DNA of 16,820 nt. It comes from an uncultured Oscillospiraceae bacterium. GTDB taxonomy: Bacteria > Bacillota_A > Clostridia > Oscillospirales > Oscillospiraceae. Under the pieces are notes generated by a model, which worked only from the letters and a program-made list of their open reading frames with translations, was not told the DNA's origin and made no database searches. The DNA is taken from assembly GCA_947631215.1 (NCBI GenBank), contig CANRKN010000038.1, positions 1 through 16,820 on the forward strand. Direction: 5' to 3'. Below are positions 10,001 through 15,916 of the stretch, one piece after another (position 1 is the first letter of the stretch; each line of letters begins with the position of its first letter). Both the position numbers and the translations under genes were made by a program.

Positions 10001-13000
10001 CACAGGGAACTGTTTTTTCAGCAGCCCATCCGGCATCTCCGTCGGGGCGGTGGACCCCTCCGGCACTGTGACGGGCGTATCTCCCTTTGTCAGCAGTGGC
10101 TCGGAGATCTTCGTGTCGCTGCTGGGCACCTTGCTGCCGCCCAGCTGAAGCTCCGTCGTGTACTCGCTCTCGCTGGTGATCTCCACAGTCTGAGGGGTCG
10201 TCCAGTTTTCGTCCACCCAATCGGTTATCTTTTGCGTCAGCTGCGCGTTGTCCGTCAGGCCGAAAACACCCATCTCGTCGCTGGACGCGGTGGCCTCGGA
10301 ATACTTGACGGAGAAGGTGAATTTGTCCTCCGCGGTCCCGTCCACGTCGGTGCTGGTCAGCCAGGACCGGCCCTCGATGCGCTTTTCAATGGCCAGAACG
10401 CCGGAGGCTTGGGCGTTGGGCACCTGCAGAAAGCAATAATTATCCGCGTCGAACGTGAAGACCGTGCTCTTCTCCTCGTCCTTGACCTCCGCGCCGCTGG
10501 GCCGCACCTCATAATAGGGATCCAGGACACGGTAGCCTGTGGGAGGCGTCATCTCCCGAATGGTATAGGTCTCGCCCGGCTTCAGACCGGAGAAGGCCAC
10601 GCGGCCGTTGGCCCGGGTGGTGCCCGAGTCTACCTGGGTATCCCTGAGCTTCTGCAGCGCTTCCTCCGCGCCCGCCCCGCCCTCGTTATAGGTGTCGACC
10701 CACGCCTGCACATCGCTCATGCTCGCGTGATACACACGGAAGGTGGCGTTGGGCAGGACGACGCCGTCCGTAGACGCGCCGGTATACTTGAGCACCTCGA
10801 TGGTGGCCGGGTCGCGGGCGTTGGTGATGTTGATGGTGGTCTCGGCCGGCAGCACCTCCCGGTCCAGCACGCCGTTATAGGGGGACACGGCCTTATCCTC
10901 GGCTATATCCTCCGTCCCGGCGGGGTGCCCCGCCTTCCAGACGAGCTCCCCCACCGTACCCACGTCGCCGATGGCGGCCACGTCGGCGCTGGAGGACTTT
11001 CCGTCCCCGTTCCAGTCCGGCAGGGTATCGAAGGAGAACTCGTATCCGCCATCCTTCTTCGCCGCGGCGCACTTATCTTCATGCGTCCTGGCGTACTCCT
11101 CCAGGTCGAACCAGGCGTCGCCGCCCACGAAGGACCGGTAAACGCAGTTGGCATGGTCATAGTCGAACCTGTGCATATACAGCACATTGTTGGTGGGATC
11201 GATGTAGTATTCCGCGGAGACAAAGTAGTCCTTGACGTCCTTTACTGTATTTGTCTCGAGCCTGCTCTCCATCTGCGTGGGCAGGTGCTCGTTGGTATAG
11301 CTCCAGCTCATGATCTTGGAGATGGTCCGGTACTCATAGACGCTGGGGATGACCTCGCCATCCAGCACATAGGACAGCTCATAGGCCACCGCGCCGGGGC
11401 GTTTCTCCGTCTCCGCCGTGTCGCCCTCCCAGGTCTTGGACAGCGTCAGGGAATAGCTCATCGTACTGAAATGATAACCCACGTCGATGGCCGTGACGGT
11501 GTGGTTGTTCTTATCTTCGACTTTATTTACCGTCGGATTGACGCAGCCATCGCCGGTCCCCACCTTGATGACCTGGACCTCCGTGCCATAGCCATTCTGG
11601 TCGAACGCGTACAGCGCGTAGTAGCCGTTGAAAGCTTTGTTCGTTTTCGTTGCCTTGCCCTGCTGCTTTGCTGTCTGGAGCTCATAGGACCGGTCCGGCT
11701 TCACCACGCGCCAGAGATACTCCGTGCCAGTCGTCTCATCGTATTCCAGGTTGGCAAAGGTATAGCTGCCCTGCAGGGTGGTGACATTGCGCCCCACGAA
11801 CTCAAAAATATTGCCAGTTATCCCCGGTCCGTTCCAGTTGGTTTCGTTTACCGGGATAACGCCCGTCCTGTCGGCGGTCGGCGAGGCGTAGGTCTTTCCA
11901 GGCTGCACGGACGGATCCCCCGTCTTTTTGTACAGCTCGACCGTGACGCCCTCCAGCAGGTAGTCGTCGGCGGCCGTCATGGAATCATATATGCCGTTCG
12001 TGTTCTCGTCGTAGAACACCCGGCCCGTCAGGTTGAACCTGTGTTCCCCGTTGACGATGTGTATAAGCTCGTCCTCGCTCTGGTCGCTTTTGGCTGTGGG
12101 CGCGGGGATGAAAGTCCAATAGTTGGCGATGGCAAAGTCCGTGGTGGAGCCGTCTCCGCCGCTGCCAGCCGCCTTGCCCACGGGGTTCTTCAAGCTGTCC
12201 AGGAAGTTCACGATGACCTGCTGTCCGGCTTTTATCCCGGATAGGAGATTGCCGGACCCGTCGAAGTAATCGATCACATTGCTGATGTGGCTGTGGTCGC
12301 CCATCCGCGGGGCCGCCGCCGATTCATAGCGTGCAGTCGACCAGGCGGACGCTTCCGTACCGCCTGTTTTTGCCTGGTAGTATTGGTGATAGTCCAAGCC
12401 TTCGGTTTTGCTCCATGTGGGCTTAGAGGAATCCCCGTTGGTATAGTGGACGTCGCTCTCCGAGTTGCCCGAGGAGCCAGCCCTTTCGCCGTAGAAGATG
12501 GCGCTCTCGTCATAATAGATAACGTTTTTGGTGAGGCCGTAGATGTTGCTGTCGCTGCTCACCTTTTCGCCGCCCTTGTTGTAGATGTCGCTGACCCGCT
12601 CGATGGTGATGCCATCTTTGGCAAACTCCATATCGATGATGGGGAAGTGGATCTCGCCGGCCTTGGTGGTGACGGTATAGACGATGTTCTTGATGCTGTA
12701 CTCGCCCGCGGGGATGACGACGCCGTTGCCGTCCTTTCCGTTCCAGAGGAAGTGGTTGGTGGCATAGGGCGTCACCACGTCGGAGATCTCCTTCGGCGCG
12801 AATTTTATGTTGCTTTCCCTCTCGACATTTCCCCCGGCGTCCCTGGGGATGAGGTTTTCGTGTTGACTGCACCACTCCTCGAACTTTGTTGGGCCATCTG
12901 TGTCGCCATAGGTGGTATTGAACGCTTGTTCCAGCTCCGCATAGGTGATCTGAAAATCCAGGTGCAGGGTGGCGGTGGTGGCCTCCTGCACGTCGAAGGC

Positions 13001-14131
13001 GAAGTAGCCGCCCATGCCCTCATAGGCGCCGGTGATCTCCTCGCCCGGGTGACCAGGGTCCTCGATCTTCTCCACAAAGCGGACGTTTGTGGCCGGGTCC
13101 GGCTGGATGGCGTCGTTGTATAGGCGGCCCTTCAGCGCCGGGTCCGGTTTCTCAAAGAACAGGTAAAAGCTCTTGGAGAGGTCCGTGTCCTTCGTGCCGG
13201 GATATGTATACGTGGCGCCCATGCCCTTGTAATTCGTCGCTGAGTTGTCGTTCGTGAGCAGTTTTACGGACTTGTAAAGGATACCGTCGTCGCCGTTGTC
13301 CAGCACGCCCCGGTTGTTGGCGAACAGGGCGTAGGTGTAGGGGCTGGCGCCGTTGAAGCGCATTTTGTAGATATAGCTGTCGGTGGTGAGGACATAGTAC
13401 TCCTCCTCCACCTGCGCGCTGTCAGTCGTCTGCATCTGCAGGGACAGATAGTCCGCGTAGGTCCGGCCGCGCTGCCGGACGCCGGCCTCGTCGAACACCG
13501 TCGCGTCCCAGGCTCCCACCATACCGCTCAGCTCGGAAGTTTTACAATCATACAAAGTGCCCTTTTTGTTGCGACCGCTCGGATCGACGCCGCTGCCGTT
13601 ATAGCTGCGGAACTCGATGGTGTACACGCCCGTCTCCTCGACGTGGTATCGGAGCGGTTTATAGACGCTGTCATTGTAGTCGCTGAGCTTTTCCACCTGC
13701 TTCAGCGCCTGCTCCGCCGCATAATCCTTGATGTAGCCCTGTCCCGGGTCTGCATTTTCTCCCTTCTGCACATCCAGCGCCGTGGGGGTGCCGTAGATGT
13801 TCTTTACCACGATGTCCGCCTGCTGGTCCGTCCCCTGCTTCTTTCCGTCTATATCGAAAAGGGATTCATACACATTGGAGCCGAGGCAGATGGTCTCGCC
13901 CTCAAAGGCGTAGACTTTGATATAGTTCAGCTTGGAGATGCCGCCAAAACTACCATTCACCCAGGTCAGATAGGGGCGGGCGGCGTCCGCGCCGCCCCAA
14001 TCGTCCGCATAAGCGGGCCCATGGCCAAAGGCGCCGAACAGCCCGGCGCACACCATAAGGCACAGCGCCAGCGCCGCCGGCCGCCAGCCCCGGCCCTTTC
14101 TCCAAATATTCACGTTATTCGCAGTATTCAT
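1067..14131 (-). CDS. Giant sortase-anchored isopeptide-domain surface adhesin
   Basis: A 4354-residue secreted protein predicted to be covalently fixed to peptidoglycan. Order: signal peptide 1-42; unique N-terminal region about 43-690, probably the ligand-binding head; SdrD_B-like domain from about 700 (GRVFYDENTNGIYD); SpaA/Cna_B-like domain about 1108-1211 (IEVLKY to TIREMTPPTGY). From about 1243 come some 15 Spy0128/FctA- or DUF5979-like modules of 100-240 residues, starting near 1243, 1481, 1741, 1871, 2041, 2196, 2313, 2456, 2578, 2729, 2863, 3125, 3240, 3353, 3485 and 4053. Many show the Lys (KKVLKGRDW), Glu (FTIKETSE) and Asn (VEFVNNY) needed for an intramolecular isopeptide bond. 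DUF11-like domains lie near 2981-3116 and 3898-4040. An acidic spacer (3524-3796) splits one module. A Pro/Ser hexad tail and an APKTGD sorting signal end the protein. The ATG is chosen because the signal peptide follows at once; the SD is weak (GGGGG, 8 nt away). Known relatives are pilins and MSCRAMM-type adhesins. The ligand is unknown. Confidence 0.92.
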   Translation of the reverse strand: MNTANNVNIWRKGRGWRPAALALCLMVCAGLFGAFGHGPAYADDWGGADAARPYLTWVNGSFGGISKLNYIKVYAFEGETICLGSNVYESLFDIDGKKQGTDQQADIVVKNIYGTPTALDVQKGENADPGQGYIKDYAAEQALKQVEKLSDYNDSVYKPLRYHVEETGVYTIEFRSYNGSGVDPSGRNKKGTLYDCKTSELSGMVGAWDATVFDEAGVRQRGRTYADYLSLQMQTTDSAQVEEEYYVLTTDSYIYKMRFNGASPYTYALFANNRGVLDNGDDGILYKSVKLLTNDNSATNYKGMGATYTYPGTKDTDLSKSFYLFFEKPDPALKGRLYNDAIQPDPATNVRFVEKIEDPGHPGEEITGAYEGMGGYFAFDVQEATTATLHLDFQITYAELEQAFNTTYGDTDGPTKFEEWCSQHENLIPRDAGGNVERESNIKFAPKEISDVVTPYATNHFLWNGKDGNGVVIPAGEYSIKNIVYTVTTKAGEIHFPIIDMEFAKDGITIERVSDIYNKGGEKVSSDSNIYGLTKNVIYYDESAIFYGERAGSSGNSESDVHYTNGDSSKPTWSKTEGLDYHQYYQAKTGGTEASAWSTARYESAAAPRMGDHSHISNVIDYFDGSGNLLSGIKAGQQVIVNFLDSLKNPVGKAAGSGGDGSTTDFAIANYWTFIPAPTAKSDQSEDELIHIVNGEHRFNLTGRVFYDENTNGIYDSMTAADDYLLEGVTVELYKKTGDPSVQPGKTYASPTADRTGVIPVNETNWNGPGITGNIFEFVGRNVTTLQGSYTFANLEYDETTGTEYLWRVVKPDRSYELQTAKQQGKATKTNKAFNGYYALYAFDQNGYGTEVQVIKVGTGDGCVNPTVNKVEDKNNHTVTAIDVGYHFSTMSYSLTLSKTWEGDTAETEKRPGAVAYELSYVLDGEVIPSVYEYRTISKIMSWSYTNEHLPTQMESRLETNTVKDVKDYFVSAEYYIDPTNNVLYMHRFDYDHANCVYRSFVGGDAWFDLEEYARTHEDKCAAAKKDGGYEFSFDTLPDWNGDGKSSSADVAAIGDVGTVGELVWKAGHPAGTEDIAEDKAVSPYNGVLDREVLPAETTINITNARDPATIEVLKYTGASTDGVVLPNATFRVYHASMSDVQAWVDTYNEGGAGAEEALQKLRDTQVDSGTTRANGRVAFSGLKPGETYTIREMTPPTGYRVLDPYYEVRPSGAEVKDEEKSTVFTFDADNYCFLQVPNAQASGVLAIEKRIEGRSWLTSTDVDGTAEDKFTFSVKYSEATASSDEMGVFGLTDNAQLTQKITDWVDENWTTPQTVEITSESEYTTELQLGGSKVPSSDTKISEPLLTKGDTPVTVPEGSTAPTEMPDGLLKKQFPVAGTYVFTIRENEPTEDADATLKISDREYKVTIAVTRVLSAGHEGETSITGSNSHLEAAVSKIEYYTVEKGPGGEETHGPSEIYAGTAPRFTNIYMVAPVEQETKYAIIKSFTGRKDDMWLDGTPDETNPDGIKDEFTFIISSDDVATQAALAKGNILISGLTEYKPDPSKESFSEKVVLSGKDAAEFDFGTLTFQNVEFPVEYVDGDGNVIDDPARYSEGTPQTRPVVYEISVWEELADDITPENQYTQNGIKYDPAKYTLRATLTNAVGSTLPEGGKVDGIIDEILLELFKDDTSLGQCVIKQKTITGDEYNNYKNNVTPLEDGQSIDQVTDNGLIIYVLKTETHTDTAHKLQFNNVYSASCYWQLTVEKELADREWVSGDSFTFRLEDAGDNDKTGYKMLEASSKEITISGGDSDHSESFQSIQFTKPGQYKFTVTETEPHNGITVTTHSYEIVVTVKDDNVGGLSSAAAGYEGTNKTTVKFVNTYKDKEGSFPLNVVKRLQGRTWSGDDEFTFTVTPDENAKNAIAAGDIRMPVGLTDARGEFSIRGSEAVSGVDTVKKELGSITFVKGAKESQQYTFTIHEITDDLAGKALKCLENDIKLTLTVTRATHDYSGVPTGDLEIVETYAYVKDPATPGGSEIIPFVNQAYVDVKPPAPGGTMSKTLLGVDKNAEENVPDDWAYQAGKTVDGSEFEAGAYEFNALWKIDADDAAYVEYEDDGDFKPFETDGEMIFPLAADSDLPTFRFLQAGTYTFTVSEQQNSAAGAYAYIDYDNSEYTVSYTVTDDGGGLLTSAGPEIKKDGAAESAASFTNYVRGALKVTKTVVGTAATAPTDGFDFTVTFSGDVKVKAEGAGHYVYAPDDVRASNVQTFQLKHGETAQFTGLPAGTTYTVTEAAEDNFATRYTLTDEGRTISAGKTDAVTVTNYAVTSVTPTLTVTKNLTTTSKSERNLDFHFTLTHDPAHLIPAGDPVTRDITKSVYIQPKAAGSAGTENFFKDLEFKQEGTYTYTLKEENRDVYGVGYDTTPRTVTVVVTGEPEAAPTALKATVAIDEGSAGDSGAVTFTNTYDTTPAKWAPTVKKVLKGRDWVSDDAFTFTLGGSADGAKLPDSPTVTIKTDTPDHTATFPEITFTQPGTYTFTIKETSEKHPGVTFDTYTVTVEVKDNSGILEAQQVVDGAGVTDGTVEFVNNYTDGNTGVSLAIAKTLVGASWTDTDLSFKFHIVPGDEGTKNAIDGKLLTMAGLTKDGCEVTITGEDAHDDETISKEIGTLTVHGDAVKEGDHSAKFTFKIYEEPNPGKYRCFESEIDLSVTATQNIDTGIPDVVVTYAHTVTSDTSDDAIPFVNYVYRDEREPLKLVKRISGGSGTESFPVEICLKGGDGEYVQYDGKPLGSGTVTVNIGVGVDAFFPKFDFQKEGTYVFLAREADPKEWSDGAENYNYDGNTFEMTYTVTKDESGFKVIGPHDIKSYAETEVVPEYLLFTNKAPGELTVEKKVAAGENDGEPFDFTVTFTAPDGARLPEDWKIGTEPVMEAAAVAGSSRTYNFKLRDGEHVEFTNVPADCTYTVTETNSRNFLTSAPESDPVEGRMEAGGNGEVTVTNVKAGKSVTVKSEDSSVKVGDLLSYDIYWVNPTDGPADVVIHDTLPQGLTFVSAGIEGSDVTITPEAPSKDSADGKLSISLAGNMITWTLKGRPANSSGTVTIKATVNDHIETSPGNSVTNNATVRVGGQTVTATSTINESKTGNLTVSKTVEGEAPPEGEEFHFTVTLTTAEHQPAKSISDTYGGMTFENGVAHVTIEYGGAMSVTATDLPMGLGYVVTEDGASIGSYEITSTVNSVGSIPGGSQTVTASFTNAIATPPAGTGELTVTKEVTGAAGDMTTPFMFRVTLTGTADNGMRAEDINGLHGGMTFRSGVATFTLENGEHMTAPDLPAGLGYKVEELDGVSQGYAVSAIGSEGVIREGAAAAATFTNHRDAITLTLTGSKVFDGGTLNLFDFEFLVTDEQTGVTETVFNGEDGAITLLDRKVFSEPGTYRYTVREQWTGTSGVVYDNSIYQVQVTVTETGEGLQAKVQVYKNGSELTADFAPFTGSGELNIEKPLFTNVYKPGTVSVRLEGVKTLYLGGTEKTAVPETGAYTFSLTPMGWTEGAAAGDPSEPDGPEIVEPGGGGTVPDGPAEGQPGITEGPGTGEPAPGDPSVDPPDTEEPGTGEPEEPPAGQPDEGDTGTGSESGGTPEVQPGGDGPEIFASVTGEPADTAMAASVEGEDAGASGGDDLAGSPPADESAPDGGGDMSGSAPSEDAGTPDEGTGTPSEDAGTPGDDPAAGGPPADEGPSGDDTSGDDTPSGGEPSGDEPSGDEPSGDEPSGDTPSGDEPSGDTPSDGEPSGDEPGGEPDGEPGGEPDGEPGGEPDDEPDGPPAGEHTYVDQPMPNGTTGAESYPSKVQNVGEMVSFPDIVFSKAGTYYYQLTEESVGGVYHDLTEVYTIVVTVTDAGGGVLTASTAYYRGDIGGASVSELTFTNRAIAKTETVPGEGLTVDIGGKVTYEIAWINYGSDGAYVTVCDPLDPGVTLVAAGGGEVEYKYDTEHNLVTWELGPKDHGDYGTLWLEVSPNALAMNGYSYSGTQIWPEATAGMDHRIYNRAAVKCTAPAEAAALMGDGLGGEWYVTNTVWNPVEEEGGLTVSKTVSGNLADTSDEFTFTVQLTGAGAEAVTGLYGADEASGIPFAAGSATFSLKHGESRTATGLPAGLRYKVTEVEAGQNGYSTSVTAGEGEIVSGETVTAAFMNYKAYYPPLPSASPEPSASPEPSASPEPSASPEPSASPEPSASPEPSASPEPSASPEPSTSPEPSASPDPDATPGPGVTSEPYVTPDPNATPGPSASPGPSASPDPSSSPWPSGSPWPSGSPGPSATPGPGTTPPPGVTSEPFYSPVPGGAGTGTGGGGDAPKTGDGTDAAPWAVLMLLSTAGLAALAMGRRKKR
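1070..1174 (-). other. Cell-wall sorting signal (APKTGD type)
   Basis: Residues 4320-4354 of the giant protein hold APKTGD, a hydrophobic segment (AAPWAVLMLLSTAGLAALAM) and a basic tail GRRKKR. This is the layout of an LPXTG-type sortase substrate. Position 1 of the motif is Ala in place of Leu, with Asp after the Gly, so the cognate sortase may differ from housekeeping SrtA. A Gly-rich linker (GGAGTGTGGGGD) precedes it. No sortase gene is in the window. Confidence 0.88.
1214..1627 (-). repeat. 18-bp coding tandem repeat, Pro/Ser hexads
   Basis: Twenty-three consecutive hexapeptides, each starting with Pro. The first ten (1448-1627) are nearly identical at protein and DNA level: eight PSASPE, one PSTSPE, one PSASPD. 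The other thirteen (1214-1447) have diverged (PSGSPW, PGVTSE and others). This is a rigid wall-spanning Pro-rich region, as seen before sorting signals. The uniform 18-bp unit is a multiple of three, so copy number can change by slippage or recombination without breaking the frame. Confidence 0.92.
2744..3562 (-). repeat. Acidic Pro/Gly/Ser/Asp/Glu low-complexity spacer
   Basis: Residues 3524-3796 of the giant protein (273 residues) consist almost only of P, G, D, E, S, T and A. Near its end are tandem pentads PSGDE/PSGDT (15-bp unit) and octads GGEPDGEP (24-bp unit). The segment interrupts an isopeptide-type module: the strand before it reads GAYTFSLTPMGW and the one after it VSFPDIVFSKAGTYYYQLTEES. 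It is expected to be disordered, highly negative and probably calcium- or water-binding. Confidence 0.85.
14006..14131 (-). other. Signal peptide of the giant adhesin
   Basis: Residues 1-42: a basic N-region (WRKGRGWRP), a hydrophobic core (AALALCLMVCAGLFGAFG) and a likely signal peptidase I site after AYA-42, before DDWGG. No YSIRK-type motif is seen. Confidence 0.88.
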
Positions 14132-14180
14132 GGTCTGTTCCCCCGGATATGCACGTTGGATGTTCCGCCGTATATTCTCT

Positions 14181-14206
14181 GAATATTCCGTATATACGGA
14201 ATATTC
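14181..14206. promoter_or_regulatory. Perfect 26-bp palindrome upstream of giant gene
   Basis: The half site GAATATTCCGTAT (14181-14193) is followed by its exact reverse complement ATACGGAATATTC (14194-14206). It lies 50 bp upstream of the start codon. An additional half-site AATATTC lies at 14211-14217. It can be a dimeric-repressor operator, a leader RNA hairpin or a recombinase core site: 9-bp arms GAATATTCC around an 8-bp centre GTATATAC fit tyrosine recombinase geometry. No T-run follows on the minus strand, so it is not a terminator. Confidence 0.7.
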
Positions 14207-14256
14207 TAATAATATTCATCCGCTTCCCCGCGCGTTTTTGCACAGAAAAATTAATA

Positions 14257-14266
14257 CCCCCCCCCC
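14257..14266. repeat. C10 (minus-strand G10) homopolymer
   Basis: Ten consecutive C on the plus strand, between the likely promoter and the start of the giant gene. On the transcript it is G10, which can pair in several registers with CCCCC from 14280-14284, 13 or more nt upstream. Tracts of this type are prone to slipped-strand change. Confidence 0.8.
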
Positions 14267-14444
14267 GGTGGCTTTTTTCGGGGGAGAGAGCACGCGTCTC
14301 TTTCTGTTTCCTGCCCGGACCCGCCCTCCGCTGAGAGCGCCGGTCCGTTGGGTTGTATTATGTAATCTCCTTTCCCGCCCTGAGGCGGTACATTATAGGC
14401 TTGATGCGAAAATAAAATATATCTCTTTAAATTATAGTCGGCCT

Positions 14445-14473
14445 ATTTTATCAGATAAAGCTGTTGATTGCAA
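14445..14473 (-). promoter_or_regulatory. Putative sigma-A promoter for the giant gene
   Basis: On the minus strand, -35 TTGCAA (14468-14473), a 17-bp spacer and -10 TAAAAT (14445-14450). Each hexamer is close to consensus and the spacing is optimal. It lies between the end of the pseudogene (14554) and the giant gene, pointing at the latter. It gives a start near 14438 and a long leader. A promoter closer to the gene is not excluded. Confidence 0.5.
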
Positions 14474-14553
14474 GCCCCTTCCGCCCGAATTGCAGGAAAA
14501 CGCGCCTGAATGACATTGGCACAGCGTGGATACAGCTTTATTTAACACTGCAA

Positions 14554-15660
14554 TTATTTAAAATTGGGAAGAATTCCGGATTTGGTCATTTTGATTCCGA
14601 AATTGGCCTCTGCCAAGGCCTTCTTGGGCTTTTTCGCGGAGAATTCCTGATCGGGGACGATACAATGCTCCGGCAGCGGCGCTTTCCTCAAAAGCGTTAT
14701 TCTTTGTAATGATTTGCCTTAAGGCAATACTTGACCTGCCAGAGTCCCGTTTCGATCCGTGCGCCGTCCTTCGAGAAGAATTCACCCGGGTCCAGCATCC
14801 TGCCGTGAGTTTCATCGGATGGATACAGCTTCAAGGAGTTCGGAACATATTCAAGAGCGACGTCCTCATCCGCGGAAAGATAGGCGCGTACCAAAATGGG
14901 GTCTGACCTGGCGTCGGAGGAAGATACCCCGGCATATACGTTCTCTTTTTTTATCAGGGTCACTGTCCCCGGAAAAGAAGACCGCGCCCTGACATCAGGG
15001 GCTTTTCCCCCGGAGGAGCCGGCAAGCGTGGGAGAGACGTCGTTCACGCCAAGGATATACACCTCGTACATCCTGCCCGGAATGAGCCTGACCTCGCCTG
15101 AATATTCACTCCCGTTTACTTCCCGGATACCCACAAAGCAATACTCTTTGTACATCCTGGCGATATCTTTGACGGAACCAGGTGTAACTGGCCCGACGGA
15201 AAAAGCCGGTCCGACGCGGACGAGCGCCGCAGAGCTTATTTCTTCGGCCTCCCGGGCCTCACCATATGCCAGCCAGGATGTCCTTCATAAACCGTGCGTC
15301 TTTGCCGCCGGCGATGCTGCCGCCGCTCTTCGCAGCCACACATACGGAGAGCTCAACACCACCGCCAACAGCAAAACGATACTCCAAGCGTTCATCGCTG
15401 CCGGTGCGATACATGACCTGGTGCCCGGAGAGGCCGCCAGCCGACGCAGGCATAATGTTGCTCAAAGCCGTCATACCGCTCTCCGTGCCTGTTATAGCTT
15501 GTTGTATCTTGCAATAGCTTGAAATCATACGTTTTATCGTGTTGGTTGCGGTTTTTTGTTGAGAGGAAACCACAGTGGAAAGCTGGTGGCAGCCTCCCGA
15601 GAACTCTTTACGGAACTCTTGGCGGTGACCTCTCGCCCTTAGCGGAGTATCTAATCGCAT
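14554..15660 (-). pseudogene. Frameshifted secreted/surface-type protein, unknown function
   Basis: Three adjoining minus-strand reading frames look like one protein broken twice. Segment A starts at the ATG at 15660 (SD-like AAAGGTGGG, 15666-15674) and runs to a stop at 15259. Segment B is open from about 15286 to a stop at 14697. Segment C runs from about 14700 to a TAA at 14554. Removing one copy of a TGGC tandem duplication (GCCAGCCA, 15268-15275 plus) joins A to B as DILAYGEAREAEE. Adding one base in AAAGAATAACG near 14700 joins B to C as NHYKEITLLRKAPLPEHC. The repaired protein has about 367 residues. Segment B (CFVGIRE, GRMYEVYI, LEYVPNSLKLY, DGARIETGLWQVKYCLKAN) resembles, from memory, a beta-sandwich surface domain with a YVPGSAKLYN-like strand, related to DUF11-type repeats. 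No signal peptide is evident at the chosen start. It may instead be an intact gene with assembly errors, or two or three separate small genes. Confidence 0.6.
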
Positions 15661-15916
15661 AAACGCCCACCTTTCTCGGCGGAAAAAAGCGCTATCATCC
15701 TCGCGCAATTTACTGTTACCTGAGCCTTATGACCAACACGAGGTTGAGCCAGACGGAACAATAGCGATTCCCCCCGGATACAATATCATCTGGCAGAGCA
15801 ACTCACCACCCGGCCACCCCCAGGTCGTTCGCTGCATGGCAGCAGAGTGATTTTTTCAATAACAATTGTTTTCCCCGGCCTTCTATGATAAACTACATAT
15901 GAAAGAAGGGCTGCGG
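15661..15916. promoter_or_regulatory. Divergent intergenic region with candidate -10
   Basis: About 250 bp separate the pseudogene from the rightward acetyltransferase gene. A TATGAT (15884-15889), 27 bp upstream of the acetyltransferase ATG, is a fair -10. The -35 region is poor and overlaps a 10-bp perfect palindrome AACAATTGTT (15861-15870), which could hold a regulator. A small GCTGC-ATG-GCAGC hairpin lies at 15831-15843. No gene is supported here. Confidence 0.35.

Larger units (their letters stand above)
14132..14438 (-). other. Long 5' leader of the giant gene, no gene
   Basis: If the promoter at 14445-14473 is used, the mRNA has a leader of about 310 nt with no convincing coding sequence. 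In transcript order it holds a small CCGCC/GGCGG hairpin, an SD-like AAAGGAGA (14366-14373) with no start codon behind it, a CCCCCG/CGGGGG stem (14262-14267 with 14279-14284) that includes the G-tract, and the 26-bp palindrome. TATTC/GAATA pentamers recur from about 14105 to 14217. I recognise no known riboswitch fold. Confidence 0.45.

Noticed and set aside
6011..12244. A 2077-codon open frame on the plus strand, opposite the giant gene
   Set aside because: It is exactly codon-aligned with the sense gene, so its stops would come only from TTA, CTA and TCA sense codons, which this GC-rich gene avoids. It lacks recognisable domains while the sense strand shows clear ones.
14130..14513. A plus-strand 127-codon open frame across the leader of the giant gene
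   Set aside because: It has no SD, runs through the palindrome and the C10 tract, and its composition is not protein-like.
14896..15522. A plus-strand 208-codon open frame
   Set aside because: It lies opposite the pseudogene, has no good SD, and the minus-strand frames give more protein-like sequence with an SD-supported start.
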